From Armillaria gallica (taxonomy: Eukaryota; Basidiomycota; Agaricomycetes; Agaricales; Physalacriaceae): 64,000 nucleotides of DNA. How positions within the stretch are numbered: the stretch's first letter is position 1; every line of letters begins with the position of its first letter. Positions 31,703-42,377 of this stretch are shown here, piece by piece. Location: positions 1,736,001 through 1,800,000 of the forward strand of contig JBANDB010000008.1 of the NCBI GenBank assembly GCA_037576215.1, in the 5' to 3' direction. The notes under the pieces were generated by a model. The model was not told where the DNA came from and searched no databases. It worked only from the letters and a program-made list of their open reading frames with translations. Position numbers and translations under genes: made by a program.

Positions 31703-32774
31703 CCAGGTGCTGAGAGAGAGAGGAGGAAGGAGGAGTGAAGGAGAGAGTAGTGATGAGAGAGTGACCCAAAAGAGCGGAACACTCGACGATCAATTATCTA
31801 GTCACGTTGCGCTTGCGCGATATGCTGACACCACCTGCTTTGGAATGATGAGTCGGACTTTTGGACCTCGATGTCGATGATGCTGGTTTAATGGCAAGCG
31901 CGTTTAAATCATGATGCACAGCCACGTCGGGTTCGAGCTGCCTCGCTTGCGAACATGACTCGAGCTTAGCTGCAACCCTCATACCGCTATTTTGGTGTGG
32001 TATGCCACCGGTTCTCGAACAGCAATTATCGCTGTTGTGCCGGTTCACGAAGGAATGTATCACCCGGTCCGCTCGAATTCCTACCGCGATCAATCCAAGC
32101 ACTTCTTTTTTGAGTCTATAGCAAGCCGAGTACAAATGGAACGATACCGTGACGCAAAGCTCTGCGACATTCGCGGCGATTAAGCTATCTCTAGGTGTTC
32201 GTTGTTATCTGCCATTCTGTTATCATCCCACGAAATTGGCCTGAACGTTCCCGGGGCCGCATTTGGAACCTCTTGTCTTCTGGACCTTGTATCTGATAAC
32301 ACTATATCGGTATCTGCAATGAATCTTCCTCAAGGATCTTCCGCAACATGTTATCTGCAGACCCTCGCCTAAACGACCACCTCTTCGATGTAGCAGGATC
32401 TCAGAGAAACGTTCTTTTTCCGTTCAAGTCAAGACTCGTGTCAGACGTTTCTCTTTCTCAAGTCCATCCCATTGCTTATAAGTTCGCCGAACTACTCTAC
32501 AGGCGACAGTCTGCTCGAGCATACAGGACTCATGTTAATTTCGCAAATGTCTGGTTCCTAGAAATAGATCCACTGCATACTTGGCATTGTCCCATATTCG
32601 CAGCAACGGGCCTATTTCTCCTGCGGTCCCCTAGTCATTTTACCATCATCTCACACGATAATAATCGCACTCTATTTGTTCTGTCTATTTCTGAATGTTC
32701 CATTCACGCTATCCGCCCCTGATTCTAGCAAGGCCCTCGCCATTGAAGAAGGGGCCCCAACCTTCGAAGGAATG
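31703..32774. other. Intergenic, nothing recognised
   Basis: This lies upstream of velvet copy 2. The first few hundred bases presumably carry its promoter and 5' UTR. The remaining open frames, such as 32348-32722 on the plus strand, have no family signature and run into the repeat region. Confidence 0.4.
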
Positions 32775-33152
32775 CATCAACTGCATTTCGAGAGGCGTAC
32801 GGCACCGAAAAGAGAATTAAACGGGGCTTCTTCCGCAGCGTGGAAGGAAGAGCCATTGGCGGAACGAATCAGGGTATCTAACATCGCCCGCCGCCACAAG
32901 AGACGGTGTGCTCGTCGACTTGGAAGAAGCAGTTCGAAAACAAACCAGGAAATTTAATTTCGGATCCAGGAATAAAGGGGAAGAATGACCTGCAAGAAAA
33001 CTACATGATGCACTATACATCATAGTCTATGCGCCCGGCGCAAGCAGCATACCCGAGTCTTGGCTCAAAAAGTTGAAGGCTATCTGTCCAATTGATCATG
33101 ACAACGCCGGGATTCGAACCCATTCATACCAGTAGGTAAACCAAAGTTGCCA
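32775..33152 (-). mobile_element. tRNA-derived SINE-like element, copy 1
   Basis: Read on the minus strand, the element starts with a degenerate tRNA: an acceptor-like TGGCAAC, a B-box GGTTCGAATCC in a T-arm (GGGTTCGAATCCC) and a closing GTTGTCA. It continues into about 300 bases of body. The body aligns with the element at 33735-34070: both share 'CCAAGACTCG.GTAT', 'tccaggaata', 'attggcggaac' and 'catttcg.gaggcg.acggca'. The A-box region is decayed. A tRNA head plus a family-specific body repeated in the same order is the hallmark of a SINE. Confidence 0.6.
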
Positions 33153-33237
33153 TATAAATTCCAAAGTAACAGTGATCGAATATTATACCGCTGTCCCAGT
33201 CGCGTCACAACAACAGGCCTTCAAGTGCAGTACAGAC

Positions 33238-33365
33238 TCGTAGGGTTGCGCACGAAACCTCCAGAGGGGGTAAGTAACCCTTTCTTACCGACCCCTCCCC
33301 AGGGGTGGTTTCGCTACGGTAAGTTACCGTTACTTACCTTATCGCGTGCATTATCACGTGACTGA
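33238..33365 (+). repeat. Short palindromic repeat element, copy 1
   Basis: One end is 'agggttgcgcacgaaacc' and the other carries the palindrome ACGGTAAGTTACCGT followed by TACTTACC, with a G/C-rich centre between them. Four further copies lie in the next 1.7 kb in both orientations. The compact size and lack of coding sequence resemble a MITE, but no clear terminal inverted repeats or target-site duplications could be fixed by eye. Confidence 0.55.
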
Positions 33366-33734
33366 TGCACCTTTTTATTTTTTTTTGACTCTATATTTTG
33401 AAACCGCAACCCATAATCTATGTACAGAGACGCGGCGGCGCTTGCTCATGGCCAGCCCCAGTAGCCAATGTGGGTGTATGCAGGTATTCTCGGTGCTTTA
33501 ATGGTATAGTTTTCTAGTATCTTTGCGTGTTGTTGAGTCCTTGGTGCCTAGGGGGGGTCAACGCCACCATAACTTGGGCACAGGCCTTCAAGTGGAATAC
33601 AGAGCCAGAACCTACGGGTTTGCCGCTCCTCAGTCTGGTACCTGAGCCCTGACTGCTTGAGCCTTGTAAAATTTTTGAAAAATGATACAAGGTGCATCCC
33701 TCGTGACAACAGTGGGACTCGGAACTACGCCATA

Positions 33735-34070
33735 TCTTACATTTCGGGAGGCGCACGGCAACGAAAATAGTGGCTTCTTCTGCACCGTCGAAGGGGGAGC
33801 GATTGGCGGAACCCAGCGTCAGCCCGTCAAGTCTTTTCAGTCGCAGGGAGGAGAAGACGAATCAAGGAAGCAGGAGTTTGATTTTAGGTCCAGGAATAAC
33901 ATCATGGATAACTCACAGTTGCGATATTATACTCGAGTCTTGGCCCGAAAAGTCTGTGGATTGAGTAAAACTACATTATGCCCGATTGATGGTTCCAAAT
34001 GCCCCGAGTGAGACTCGAACCCTCTGCGGCAGGCACATTTTCATCGAGCTAAAGCCTCATGTGACAGGTA
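33735..34070 (-). mobile_element. tRNA-derived SINE-like element, copy 2
   Basis: On the minus strand this copy has both RNA polymerase III promoter boxes: an A-box-like TAGCTCGATGA and a B-box GGTTCGAGTCT inside a T-arm-like hairpin, followed by a 300-base body shared with copy 1. Divergence from copy 1 is substantial (many substitutions and small indels), so both are probably old insertions. Confidence 0.6.
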
Positions 34071-34139
34071 GGTGCAACAATTCACTGTATCTATGCCTCT
34101 CTTACAAAATACAGTCATAAATATACCCAGTACGCAGTA

Positions 34140-34295
34140 TGCTAGGGTAGCGCATGAAACCTAGGTTTCGTTACACTTGGTTTATTACCGGTCAGTTACT
34201 AGTAAGTTACCTCCCCTCGCTGGATAGGCTCATGACCAGCCCGCTGGAAGGAACTTTTGTGGAGGTAACTTCAAAACCATGTGACTGTCAGCTAA
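34140..34295 (+). repeat. Short palindromic repeat element, copy 2
   Basis: A diverged copy of the element at 33238-33365. It begins 'tagggtagcgcatgaaacc', contains 'taccggtcagttac' and 'agtaagttacc', a CCCGCTGGA motif shared with copy 4, and ends near 'ggtaacttcaaaaccatgtgac'. Confidence 0.5.
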
Positions 34296-34439
34296 GCATT
34301 ACAATTATATATATATTCCTTGTACAAGACTTCCAGAAGTATAACAGCTCCTGAGAGAGAGAAAATGAGTAAAAACGCAAAGATACAGAACCTGAAAAAA
34401 AATCTGCAATTGCCGCGCGCTCGTCATGTGAGTATGCAT

Positions 34440-34556
34440 GTGAGAGGTAAGTAACGGTAAGTTACCGTAGCAAAACTACCCCTCCTGAGGCGGGGTCAGT
34501 AACGAAGGATTACTTGCCTGCCTGGAAGTTTCATGCCCTACCCTACAGTGCGCACT
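34440..34556 (-). repeat. Short palindromic repeat element, copy 3
   Basis: Opposite orientation to copies 1, 2 and 4. It begins 'ggtaagtaacggtaagttac' and ends 'tttcatgccctaccctac', followed at once by copy 4 so that the two 'agggttgcgc'-type ends meet head to head near 34550. Confidence 0.55.
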
Positions 34557-34557
34557 A

Positions 34558-34690
34558 GGGTTGCGCACGAAACCATAGGTTTTGATACACTAGGGTTTCG
34601 GACCGGTAAGTTACCGGTTAGTCACTGGTTATTTACCTCTGCCCGCTGGAGGGGTTTTCGTCGAGGTAACTTACCTGTCATGTGATGACA
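34558..34690 (+). repeat. Short palindromic repeat element, copy 4
   Basis: It begins 'agggttgcgcacgaaacc', then 'ggaccggtaagttaccggtt', the CCCGCTGGAGGGG motif, and ends 'ggtaacttacctgtcatgtgatgac'. It is adjacent and inverted relative to copy 3. Confidence 0.55.
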
Positions 34691-34859
34691 TTTGAGCAGC
34701 AATATTAGTACTATATTCAATCCTATTGTAGTTATATTTTATTTACAGCCAAAAACACATCTCTGTAGCAATTTTCGATGAATCGTACTTCAGGAGAAAG
34801 AAATTTGTGTAAAAGAATACGACAATGAAGAAGATGCGAAATTTTTGCAAATGACGCGC

Positions 34860-34985
34860 GTCGGGCATGTGATTATGCACGTGATAGGGTAAGTAACGGT
34901 AAATTACCGTATCAAAACACCCCCCTCGGAGAGGGGTCAGTTCAAAACCGTATATTACCCCCCTGGAGGTTTCGTGCGCAACCCT
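34860..34985 (-). repeat. Short palindromic repeat element, copy 5
   Basis: Inverted orientation. It contains 'gggtaagtaacggtaaattac', an inverted C/G-rich core around 'cccccctcggagagggg', and ends 'ggtttcgtgcgcaaccctag', the exact complement type of the left end of copies 1 and 4. Confidence 0.55.
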
Positions 34986-35055
34986 AGTGCACACCGGTGA
35001 CCGATGATTTACGACTCGTGAGAAGATCCAAAAAGTGGAACTTTCTAATGAACGA

Positions 35056-35156
35056 TGACAACAGTGGGACTCGAACCCACGCTCTTTCGAACTAGAAGGT
35101 TACGTAATCATGCGAAAACCTGGATCTAGCGCCTTAACCACTCGGCCATGTTGCCA
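35056..35156 (-). tRNA. tRNA-Leu (CAG) with an intron
   Basis: This is a type II tRNA with complete arms on the minus strand. The acceptor stem pairs TGGCAAC with GTTGTCA (one G-U). The D-arm has GGCCGAGTGGTTAAGGC, the anticodon stem pairs CTAGA with TCTAG, a variable arm TTCGAAAG is present, and the T-arm is GTGGGTTCGAGTCCCAC. The anticodon read at 35120-35122 is CAG. An intron of about 21 bases follows position 37, and its AACC end can pair with GGTT beside the anticodon, the usual pre-tRNA central helix. Position 33 reads C rather than the near-universal U, which is unusual and makes the exact anticodon and intron limits slightly less certain. Confidence 0.85.
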
Positions 35157-35231
35157 TGAAAACTACACTACATAAACTTTATCTAACCCTACATCTGTCC
35201 GGCAGTAAGTACACTTCACCCGTGTACCTAT

Positions 35232-37335
35232 CTACATCCTAAACACACCAAACCCAGCCCCGCCCTCACACCTCCTCCCCGCAACACCCAACGCCAACCC
35301 CAAAATGTCTCTCGTATCCCTCGGAGCCACAATCCCATCGTCCCACAGCCTCGCCGTCGAATACAGCGCCGTACTCTGCTCCTCGATCTCCGTCTTGAGG
35401 GCTGCATGCTGCGTCGGGTCCCTAGCGAGACGTCAGGAGGAGAATGAGAGGGAGGGATAGGAAACGTACTTGGACACAGACGTCATGACCTGCGAGAGCT
35501 GTGCAGAGCCCATCACGGATACTTTTGCATTCTGCCATTGATTCATGAGCGGGGTAGGACTACTAGTACCAATAAAATAAAATAACGTACAGGCCACATC
35601 CACAGGAACCTCGGAGAATACTTTCGAGGAGTAGCAGTCAACGTCAAGTGTCAAGTTGTGGAGATGGGGGTCTTACCGCTCGACCGGCCATGCCTGGATT
35701 AATTAATGAATGAATAAAGGAGCAAGTGGGCGTAGTATGGACGCACCGTAATTGCCCGCTCCAAAGCTCCCACCGACGATGACAGTAAACTTTGGTATGG
35801 TCGTACAGGCAACGGCTCTGACCATCTTTGCACCTAGCACACCAGGTTCACGGAACCACACACTCAATTGAACGTGGGGTTACGTACCGTCTTTGGCTAT
35901 CCCCCCTCGTTCCGCTTTGGAACCCACCATGTAGCCTACAACCGTAGTTAATGACATGTATCCTGGCAACACAAACGTACACCCACCAGTGACATTAACG
36001 AGAAAGACCAACGGCACCCCCTCTGCTCGCAGATCTGTATGAAATGTGTGGCTTTCAAGGCAGACGGAGAAAAGAGAATCCCGTTGTTGGCGATAATGCC
36101 GACTTGGTAGCCATGCATATGTGCAAAGCCCTAGTACACAGATGAGCAGCAGTCGACACACAAGAACAATCTCACAGTGATGATAGTCGATCCATACTCC
36201 TTCTTAAACTCCCTAAACCGACTGCCATCAACCAAACGCGCAATGACATCACGCATATCAAAGGCCTGGCGGACGTCCGTACCGACGATCCCATGAAGCT
36301 CACCAGCATCATACAATGGCTCCTCCGGCTCAGCATCCACCGCCCTCTCCCTACCTCTCCCCAAATCCCCCACGACACCCCGCACAATCTCAATCGCATG
36401 ATCATCATCCCGCGCCAGATGATCCGTCACGCCACTCTCCGTCGCATGCATCCTCCCCCCACCCAGGTCCTCCTCGCCCACCTCCTCGCCCGTCGCGGCC
36501 CGCACGAGCGGCGGCCCAGCGAGGAATATGCGCCCCTGGTTCTGCACGATGACGTTCTCGTCGGCCATCGCTGGGACGTAGGCGCCGCCTGCGACGCTTA
36601 TGCCGTGGACGGAGGCGATTTGGGGGATCCCGAGGGCGGACATTTGGGCCTGCGACACGTGAATAAAGGTGGAGGGGTGGGAAGGGGCGCGTACCATGTT
36701 GTAAAAGATCCGCCCGAAATGGTCCTTGTCGGGAAAGACGTTTGCTTGGTGTGGGAGGGCTGCACCACCCGACTCGACTAGGATTTGTTGGATAGACGTC
36801 GAGGAAAAGGCGAAAAGGCGCACCGATATAAACACAGGGTAGGCCATTCTCTCTGGCGATCTCTTGGGCACGAAGGTGTTTCTTGACTGTGAGCGGGTAG
36901 TACGCGCCGCCCTTTACAGTCGGGTCATTCACGACCACCATGCACTCTCTTCCCTTTACTCTGCCTATGCCAGTGATAATACCGGCTCCAGGGACGTAAT
37001 CACCTGGGTAAACATCGTGTGCAGCAAGAGCCGAGAGCTCGAGAAAGGGCGTGTGTGGATCGAGGAGGAGATTGAGCCTGTTGGAGATAAGATAGCGAGT
37101 CTGGGATACACTCAGCTCACCTGTCTCTAGGGAACACGCTTCCTCTGCTCCTCATTCGCTCTGCAGCCTTGTCGCCTCCTCCAAGTCTGGCCCTAGCAAG
37201 CTTGGCATCGAGATCCGTGACAAGGTCGTCCATTGCCTGTGCTTTGGCGACAAACTCGGGAGATGCAGACGATATACGAGAAGGCAGGACAGAGGCATGG
37301 TATCCTCGCCGTCCAAGCTGGATGATACGGTTCAT
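35232..37335 (-). CDS. MCCB: 3-methylcrotonyl-CoA carboxylase, beta (carboxyltransferase) subunit, with a frameshift
   Basis: This is the mitochondrial carboxyltransferase that carboxylates 3-methylcrotonyl-CoA in leucine breakdown, working with the biotinylated alpha subunit. The N-terminus [20 protein letters not shown] looks like a mitochondrial presequence. The conserved blocks include [125 protein letters not shown] and a short C-terminal exon ending GFGVFRM. The frame breaks near 36018 between HFIQIC and [12 protein letters not shown], where one G is missing from a run. Near 37130 the usual GKRVPRER reads GSVFPRDR, explicable by two cancelling indels. It is otherwise complete, so either sequence error or recent inactivation. 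Confidence 0.88.
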
Positions 37336-37401
37336 GGTGGATGCGGGGATGAATGCGGGGGTATGACGACATAAATAATAATTTGTATAAATAACTGTAA
37401 T

Positions 37402-38714
37402 CTAAAAATCCTTCCAGTCGTCATCCCAGCCATCGCCCGGCTTCTTTGGCGGAGGCGTCGGGGCTTTAGTCGAGTGCTCAAAAAAGTCATCGTCCTCCTC
37501 TGCATACAACGCCCCCCGCTCACCCTCCCACCCAGTCGGCACAGCCCCATACCCCTCCCTCGACGGCCCGCCACCCAGCTTGCCCACGACCTCACCGACA
37601 CTCCCCGCGACGTCGACCCCAAACTGGTTCTTCCCCCAAGCATTCGCCGAGCTCCCCACGCTCACCGCGCCCTTCTTGGCACCCTCCAAGTAGCCCTTGA
37701 CGTTCCTCTGGAGCTCCGGATCGGACACCTTTTCCATGCCCGGCTGGATGACGGTTTCGTTGACGACTTTGGACGCGCCTACCACTGCAGCAGAGAGGAA
37801 CGACCAGCCTTTGCTCAGCGCGGCTATGGGGTTGTCTTGGATGGTGGTGGTAGAGGGTGCACTCTGAGATGGCTGGGGCGTGCTCCCGAAACCTTGGTAG
37901 CGCCCGCCTTGAGATGGAGGGAGGTGGTCTGGACGGCTGGCATTGGCCTGACCGAGGGAATTAAAGTAGAGTTCGTTTGCCTCTTTCTGTGGAAGGACAG
38001 GCGGGGGCGTCCCTCTGGGCGACTCGCCCTGGAACCGCCCGCCTCGCGCCTCGGACGGTGCTGGCGATGACGACGCCCTCTCCGCGACTTGCGCAGGGCG
38101 GGCGAGGCGGGCTCTGGTGGGGGCGACGGCGACCACTCCTTGTCCACCAAGTCGTAATCAAGCTACACCCACATTAGCCATAGTAAACGCCCAATATAAT
38201 ACACACCTTTTGCCGATACTGACTTGCCGCCCAACAATGATACGTATCATGCACACTCAACGAATCACTGTACCCGCCCTGCTCCACCGGCCTGTACCCC
38301 CGCATGAACTCGCGAAACGGGCCATTCCCACCGAGCTACCATCCATCGTCAACGAGCGAATCCACAGCACAGACACGGATCGACCAACCTGCATGCGCTT
38401 CAGCTGGTCATCCTGCCACGTATCCATCGACAACGACCGAACGAACCTGCACCCTATCAGCCTCGTCAAACCAACAAGTAAGCCACCCACGTTATATGCA
38501 CTCCAAACCCGCGATGCATCCCCGCGCACTGCAGACACATGAACACCGCAAAACTGCACCATCATCCTGAGTGGTAGTCGTATAGATCAGATTAAGCGCA
38601 CCTCAGCGACGCCCACTGCGGGTTCGGGCTCCCACAATCCACACACACCCGATTCCCAAGATCTTCCCGCTTCACAAGCTCTTGAAGCGTCTTTTTGGCA
38701 GCTGCCTGGTCCAT
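37402..38714 (-). CDS. ArfGAP of the ArfGAP1/Gcs1 type
   Basis: This is a GTPase-activating protein for Arf in COPI traffic at the Golgi/ER. It starts MDQAAAKKTLQELVKRE. The ArfGAP zinc finger spans an intron: CVDCGSPNPQWASLS joined to FAVFMCLQC gives C-x2-C-x16-C-x2-C, followed by GMHRGFGVHI with the arginine finger, then VRSLSMDTWQDDQLKRM, GNGPFREFM and AASQYRQKLDYD. The C-terminal half (NPIAALSKGWSFL, VNETVIQPGMEKV, GWDDDWKDF end) is the curvature-sensing/tail part typical of Gcs1. The frame changes near 38076 between ALRKSRRG and ASSSPAPSEARGG. One extra G in a GGG run would restore it. The gene sits 66 bases upstream of the MCCB start codon, same strand. Confidence 0.86.
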
Positions 38715-39939
38715 GACGGTAGAAGCAAACCACCACTTGCCTTTTGGGTCCCAGACTCCTACGCACGCCGCTATCTCACCAACCTTATCTCCGACCGACG
38801 AGATGGCCAGCCCCACGGCATTCATTTCTCATGCCCCCGCTGTTCATCCAACCTTTCCCTGAGTATCCTTCTCAATTTTCAAATTCACAAGGTGTGGCGT
38901 TTTCAAACTCTGCATTTCATTGATATCCCACCAGTGTGAGAATGCTCGATCATCGAAACCTTAATAGAATTGATTCGCTTAGGTGAACGCGAGCTCTACC
39001 CTTGCTGTGCAAATTCATATATCTCACGCAGAATGGAACACCTCGCGCTGTGTTATACATAACATCTCGTCCAGACCACATCTATTTTCAGACACCTCTC
39101 ATCATCATACCCACGATGCTCAACGCAAACCTCGCGCATGCCTCTCACAAAAATGACTCGATCTTACTGTGAGACGCCACGGGCAATAAACACCTTCTCG
39201 GCCGTAGGCTTCATTCGCCGTATATCCAGGCCCACCTCCAAATATGCAAGTTCCCCGGTGGACACGAGCTATGGCCGTTTTTCAAATTTATCAGCTGTGC
39301 AAGTTCTTATTCTCAACAACCACCCATATGGATTATCCCACGCAGAATGGTGTTATCAATACCACCCCCAGCAATATCACCGACGAGCTATGTTTTCCCC
39401 CGACCCTCGTCGTAAAGTAACATCTACTATAGTTGCATCGAACCGCAGCCGTTCCTTAATCCGTTCCTGGATATCTTCATTCCCGCTCTCTTCTCAGCGG
39501 TATCGAATTCGTCGATGCGTACTCTATGTTTTCCACGTACCGATGGCGTTGTCATTAAACGTACAAACGGAAAAGTTATCGACAGCCGTAACCCAAGCGC
39601 CTGAAAACTCACCCTTTTCCCCGAGTGTCACACAGCATGGGTTCAACCACACTGGCCATGCATTCTCCACGCTAATCTCAATCGGTCTCCAATGGCGCGT
39701 CTACCCACCACGGGCTCATCCTTCACGTTTCAGCAAATAACCCCCTCTCACAGACAAGGAGTAACACGTCGAGACTCAGTGCAACCAATACAATACTCCG
39801 CTTCTTCAAGTTGTTCCAAAAAACACCGCTTTGAATTCCCCCGGACCTGCAATTGATAACCCTTCCCTTTTCCATCAGAATACCATCGCCTTCGGTGCGG
39901 TTGGGCCTTATTCTCATTCAGTAGGTTAGAGAAGACTCT
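38715..39939. other. Gene-free DNA with diverged repeat fragments
   Basis: The first part is the ArfGAP upstream region. From about 39400 on there are diverged pieces of the 630-bp satellite, for example 'actctatgttttccacgtac' near 39520 and a 'cgtttcagcaaataaccccc' stretch near 39720. No gene is supported. Confidence 0.5.
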
Positions 39940-42100
39940 CCGAAGCCAGTGGAACGCCTCTTCCAGACCAGGTTTTCACTCAAGACAGCAGCCCTGGTGC
40001 ACAAACGTAAAACCTTGCGCATATATTTACCACTACCTCTCGCAATATCTTTGTGCCTCTATGTTTTCCGCGTACGAACGGAGATGTTATTGACGGCGGT
40101 AACCAGGCACTTGGAAACTTATCCCCTATTCACCTCAACCACATCTTCTCCACGCTAATCTCAATCAGTCTCATCGCGTCTGCTCACCACCGGCTCCTCC
40201 TCCGCGTTTCAGTGAATATTCCTACTCGGACAAGACGCATCGAGACTCAATAACCTACTCCCCAGCTCGCAAAAACCACCGCCTTGATTTTCCCCCTCGC
40301 CTACAGTTCCTTTTCTATCAGAACGCCATCGCCCTCGGTTTCTTTCAACGAGGTTGTTTTACACTCTGAACTAGTCCTGTTAGAGGGGACCGTCTCATAC
40401 TTACAGCTGGACAGTAACATGTGTTATGCGCCAGAGAAGTGTGTGATTTGGACATCGTCATAAACGATGGTTTATGACGCGTTTGTGAGCTATTTGGGTG
40501 ATCTCGTGCGTTTCAGGTCCCAAAAACACGGTTTATGACAAAGTCTGAACTTTCTTTCATCACAAGCTGTATGTAAATGGCATGTCTTGTTTTCCCCTCT
40601 CCCAGACTATCATCGAGGTTTCACTCAGGACAGCATCCCTGGTGCACAAACGTAACACTTCGCGGATATAGTCAACACCTCTCGCGATATCTTCGTGCTC
40701 TATGTTTTCCGAAAAAGTTATTGACAGCGGTAACCAGGCGCTTGGAAAGTTATCCCCAACCACACTGGCCATGCATTCTCTACGCTAATCTCAATCAGTT
40801 TCATCGCGTCTACCCGCCACTGGCACTTCCTCCGCGTTTCAGTAATTAATCCCTACTCTCGGACAAGACACATCGAGACTCATAACCTACCCCCCAGCTC
40901 ATCGCAAAAAACACCGCTTTGAATTTCCCCCACCTGCAATTCCTTTTCTATCAGAACACCATCGCCCTCGGTTTCTTTCAACGAGGTCGTTTTACACTCT
41001 GAACTAGTCCTGTTAGAGAGAACCGTCTCATTCTTACAGCTGGATAGTAACATGTGTTTTGCGCCAGAAAAGTGTGTGATTTGGACATCGTCATAAACGA
41101 TGGTTTATGACGCGTTTGTGAGCTATTTCAGTCATCTCGTGCGCTTCAAGTCCCAAAAATACGATTATGAACTTTAAGCTGTATGTAAATGGAACGTCTT
41201 GTTTTCCCCTCTCCCAGACTATCATCGAGGTTTCACTCAAGACAGCATCCCTGGTGCACAAACGTAAAACTTCGCGGATACAGTCAACACCTCTCGCGAT
41301 ATCTTCGTGCTGTATGTTTTCCACGTACAAACAGAAAAGTTATCGACAGCGGTAACCAGGTGCTTGGAAAGTTATCCCCAACCACACCGGTCCTGCATTC
41401 TCCACGCTAATCTCAATCAGTTTCATCGCGTCTACCCACCACTGGCACTTCCTCCGCGTTTCAGTAATTAATCCCTACTCTCGGACAAGACACATCGAGA
41501 CTCATAACCTACCCCCCAGCACCTCGCAAAAAACACCGCTTTGAATTCCCCCCTCTCCCCCGCCTGCAATTCCTTTTCTATCAGAACACCATCGCCCTCG
41601 GTTTCTTTCTACAAGGTTGTTTTACACTCTGAACTAGTCCTGTTAGAGAGAATCGTCTTATTCTTACAGCTTAACAGTAACATGTGTTTTGCGCCAGAGA
41701 AGTGTGTGATTTAGACATCGTCATAAACGATGGTTTATGACGCGTTTGTGAGCTATTTCAGTCATCTCGTGCCTCAAAACACGGTTTATTGAACTTCCTT
41801 TCATCACAAGCTGTATGTAAATGGAACGTCTCTCGAAAGACAGGACCCCTGGCGTACCAAAACCACGCGCATATTTTCACCACCTCTCGCGAAAAAGACA
41901 CCGCGTATCTCATGCGCGCATTTTCTCAATATCAATGCTCGATCAGATGTACGGTCGCTCTTCATGTCTACCGGCCGGGTCTCTTCCACTGTTCCTTCCT
42001 CTCGCAACTCTGCACCAAGCTCCGGGGCCCATGCACCGGCTCTACGCTTTGAATTTTAACCGATCCGTACGACCCACCCGCATAAAATAATATCGGGGGG
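39940..42100. repeat. Tandem satellite, about 630-bp unit, three full copies plus partials
   Basis: Successive units can be aligned by landmarks. The 'gtatgtaaatgg' landmark occurs at about 40569, 41180 and 41812. The 'gaactagtcctgttagag' landmark recurs near 40370, 40998 and 41630. A hairpin with 10-base arms CGTCATAAAC and GTTTATGACG around GATG sits at 40456-40479, 41089-41112 and 41719-41742, spacings of 633 and 630 bases. The outer copies are more diverged than the middle ones. No conserved long reading frame with a recognisable product runs through the units. Confidence 0.8.
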
Positions 42101-42377
42101 ATTAAGTCGAATTATAATGACTCGGGCGCGCGCGCACCGGATTAAACGGAGGAATAACTAAAATCCTGGCCACCGCGTAATTGAATGAAGGCCGGTCCTC
42201 GCCTGTCACATCCGCAATGCAGGGAACCGTCTCGCATTCTGGAGCCTTTTCCCACGCGCTTAGCTCCCGTCCCTCCGCTTCCTCGACCACATGCAAGCAT
42301 ATTCACAGGTTGCAAAGGCGGCGTTGTTCTGTTCTGTTCTCTCGCTTACTTGGAACACACGCCTCGTTTTCCCTGTA

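Noticed and set aside
32348..32722. A 124-codon plus-strand open frame upstream of velvet copy 2
   Set aside because: No recognisable similarity and it borders a repeat-rich region, so it is not supported as a gene.
33098..33152. A tRNA-like sequence near 33.1 kb considered as a functional tRNA
   Set aside because: The D-arm and anticodon arm cannot be formed. It is better explained as the head of a SINE-like element.
36293..36781. Long plus-strand open frames opposite MCCB
   Set aside because: They are shadow frames produced by GC-rich codon usage of the conserved MCCB exons on the other strand.
40560..41330. Similar minus-strand open frames in successive satellite units containing HEDIARGVD and WERGKQD strings
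   Set aside because: They exist because the DNA units are repeats. They differ in length, lack a domain and are broken in other units.
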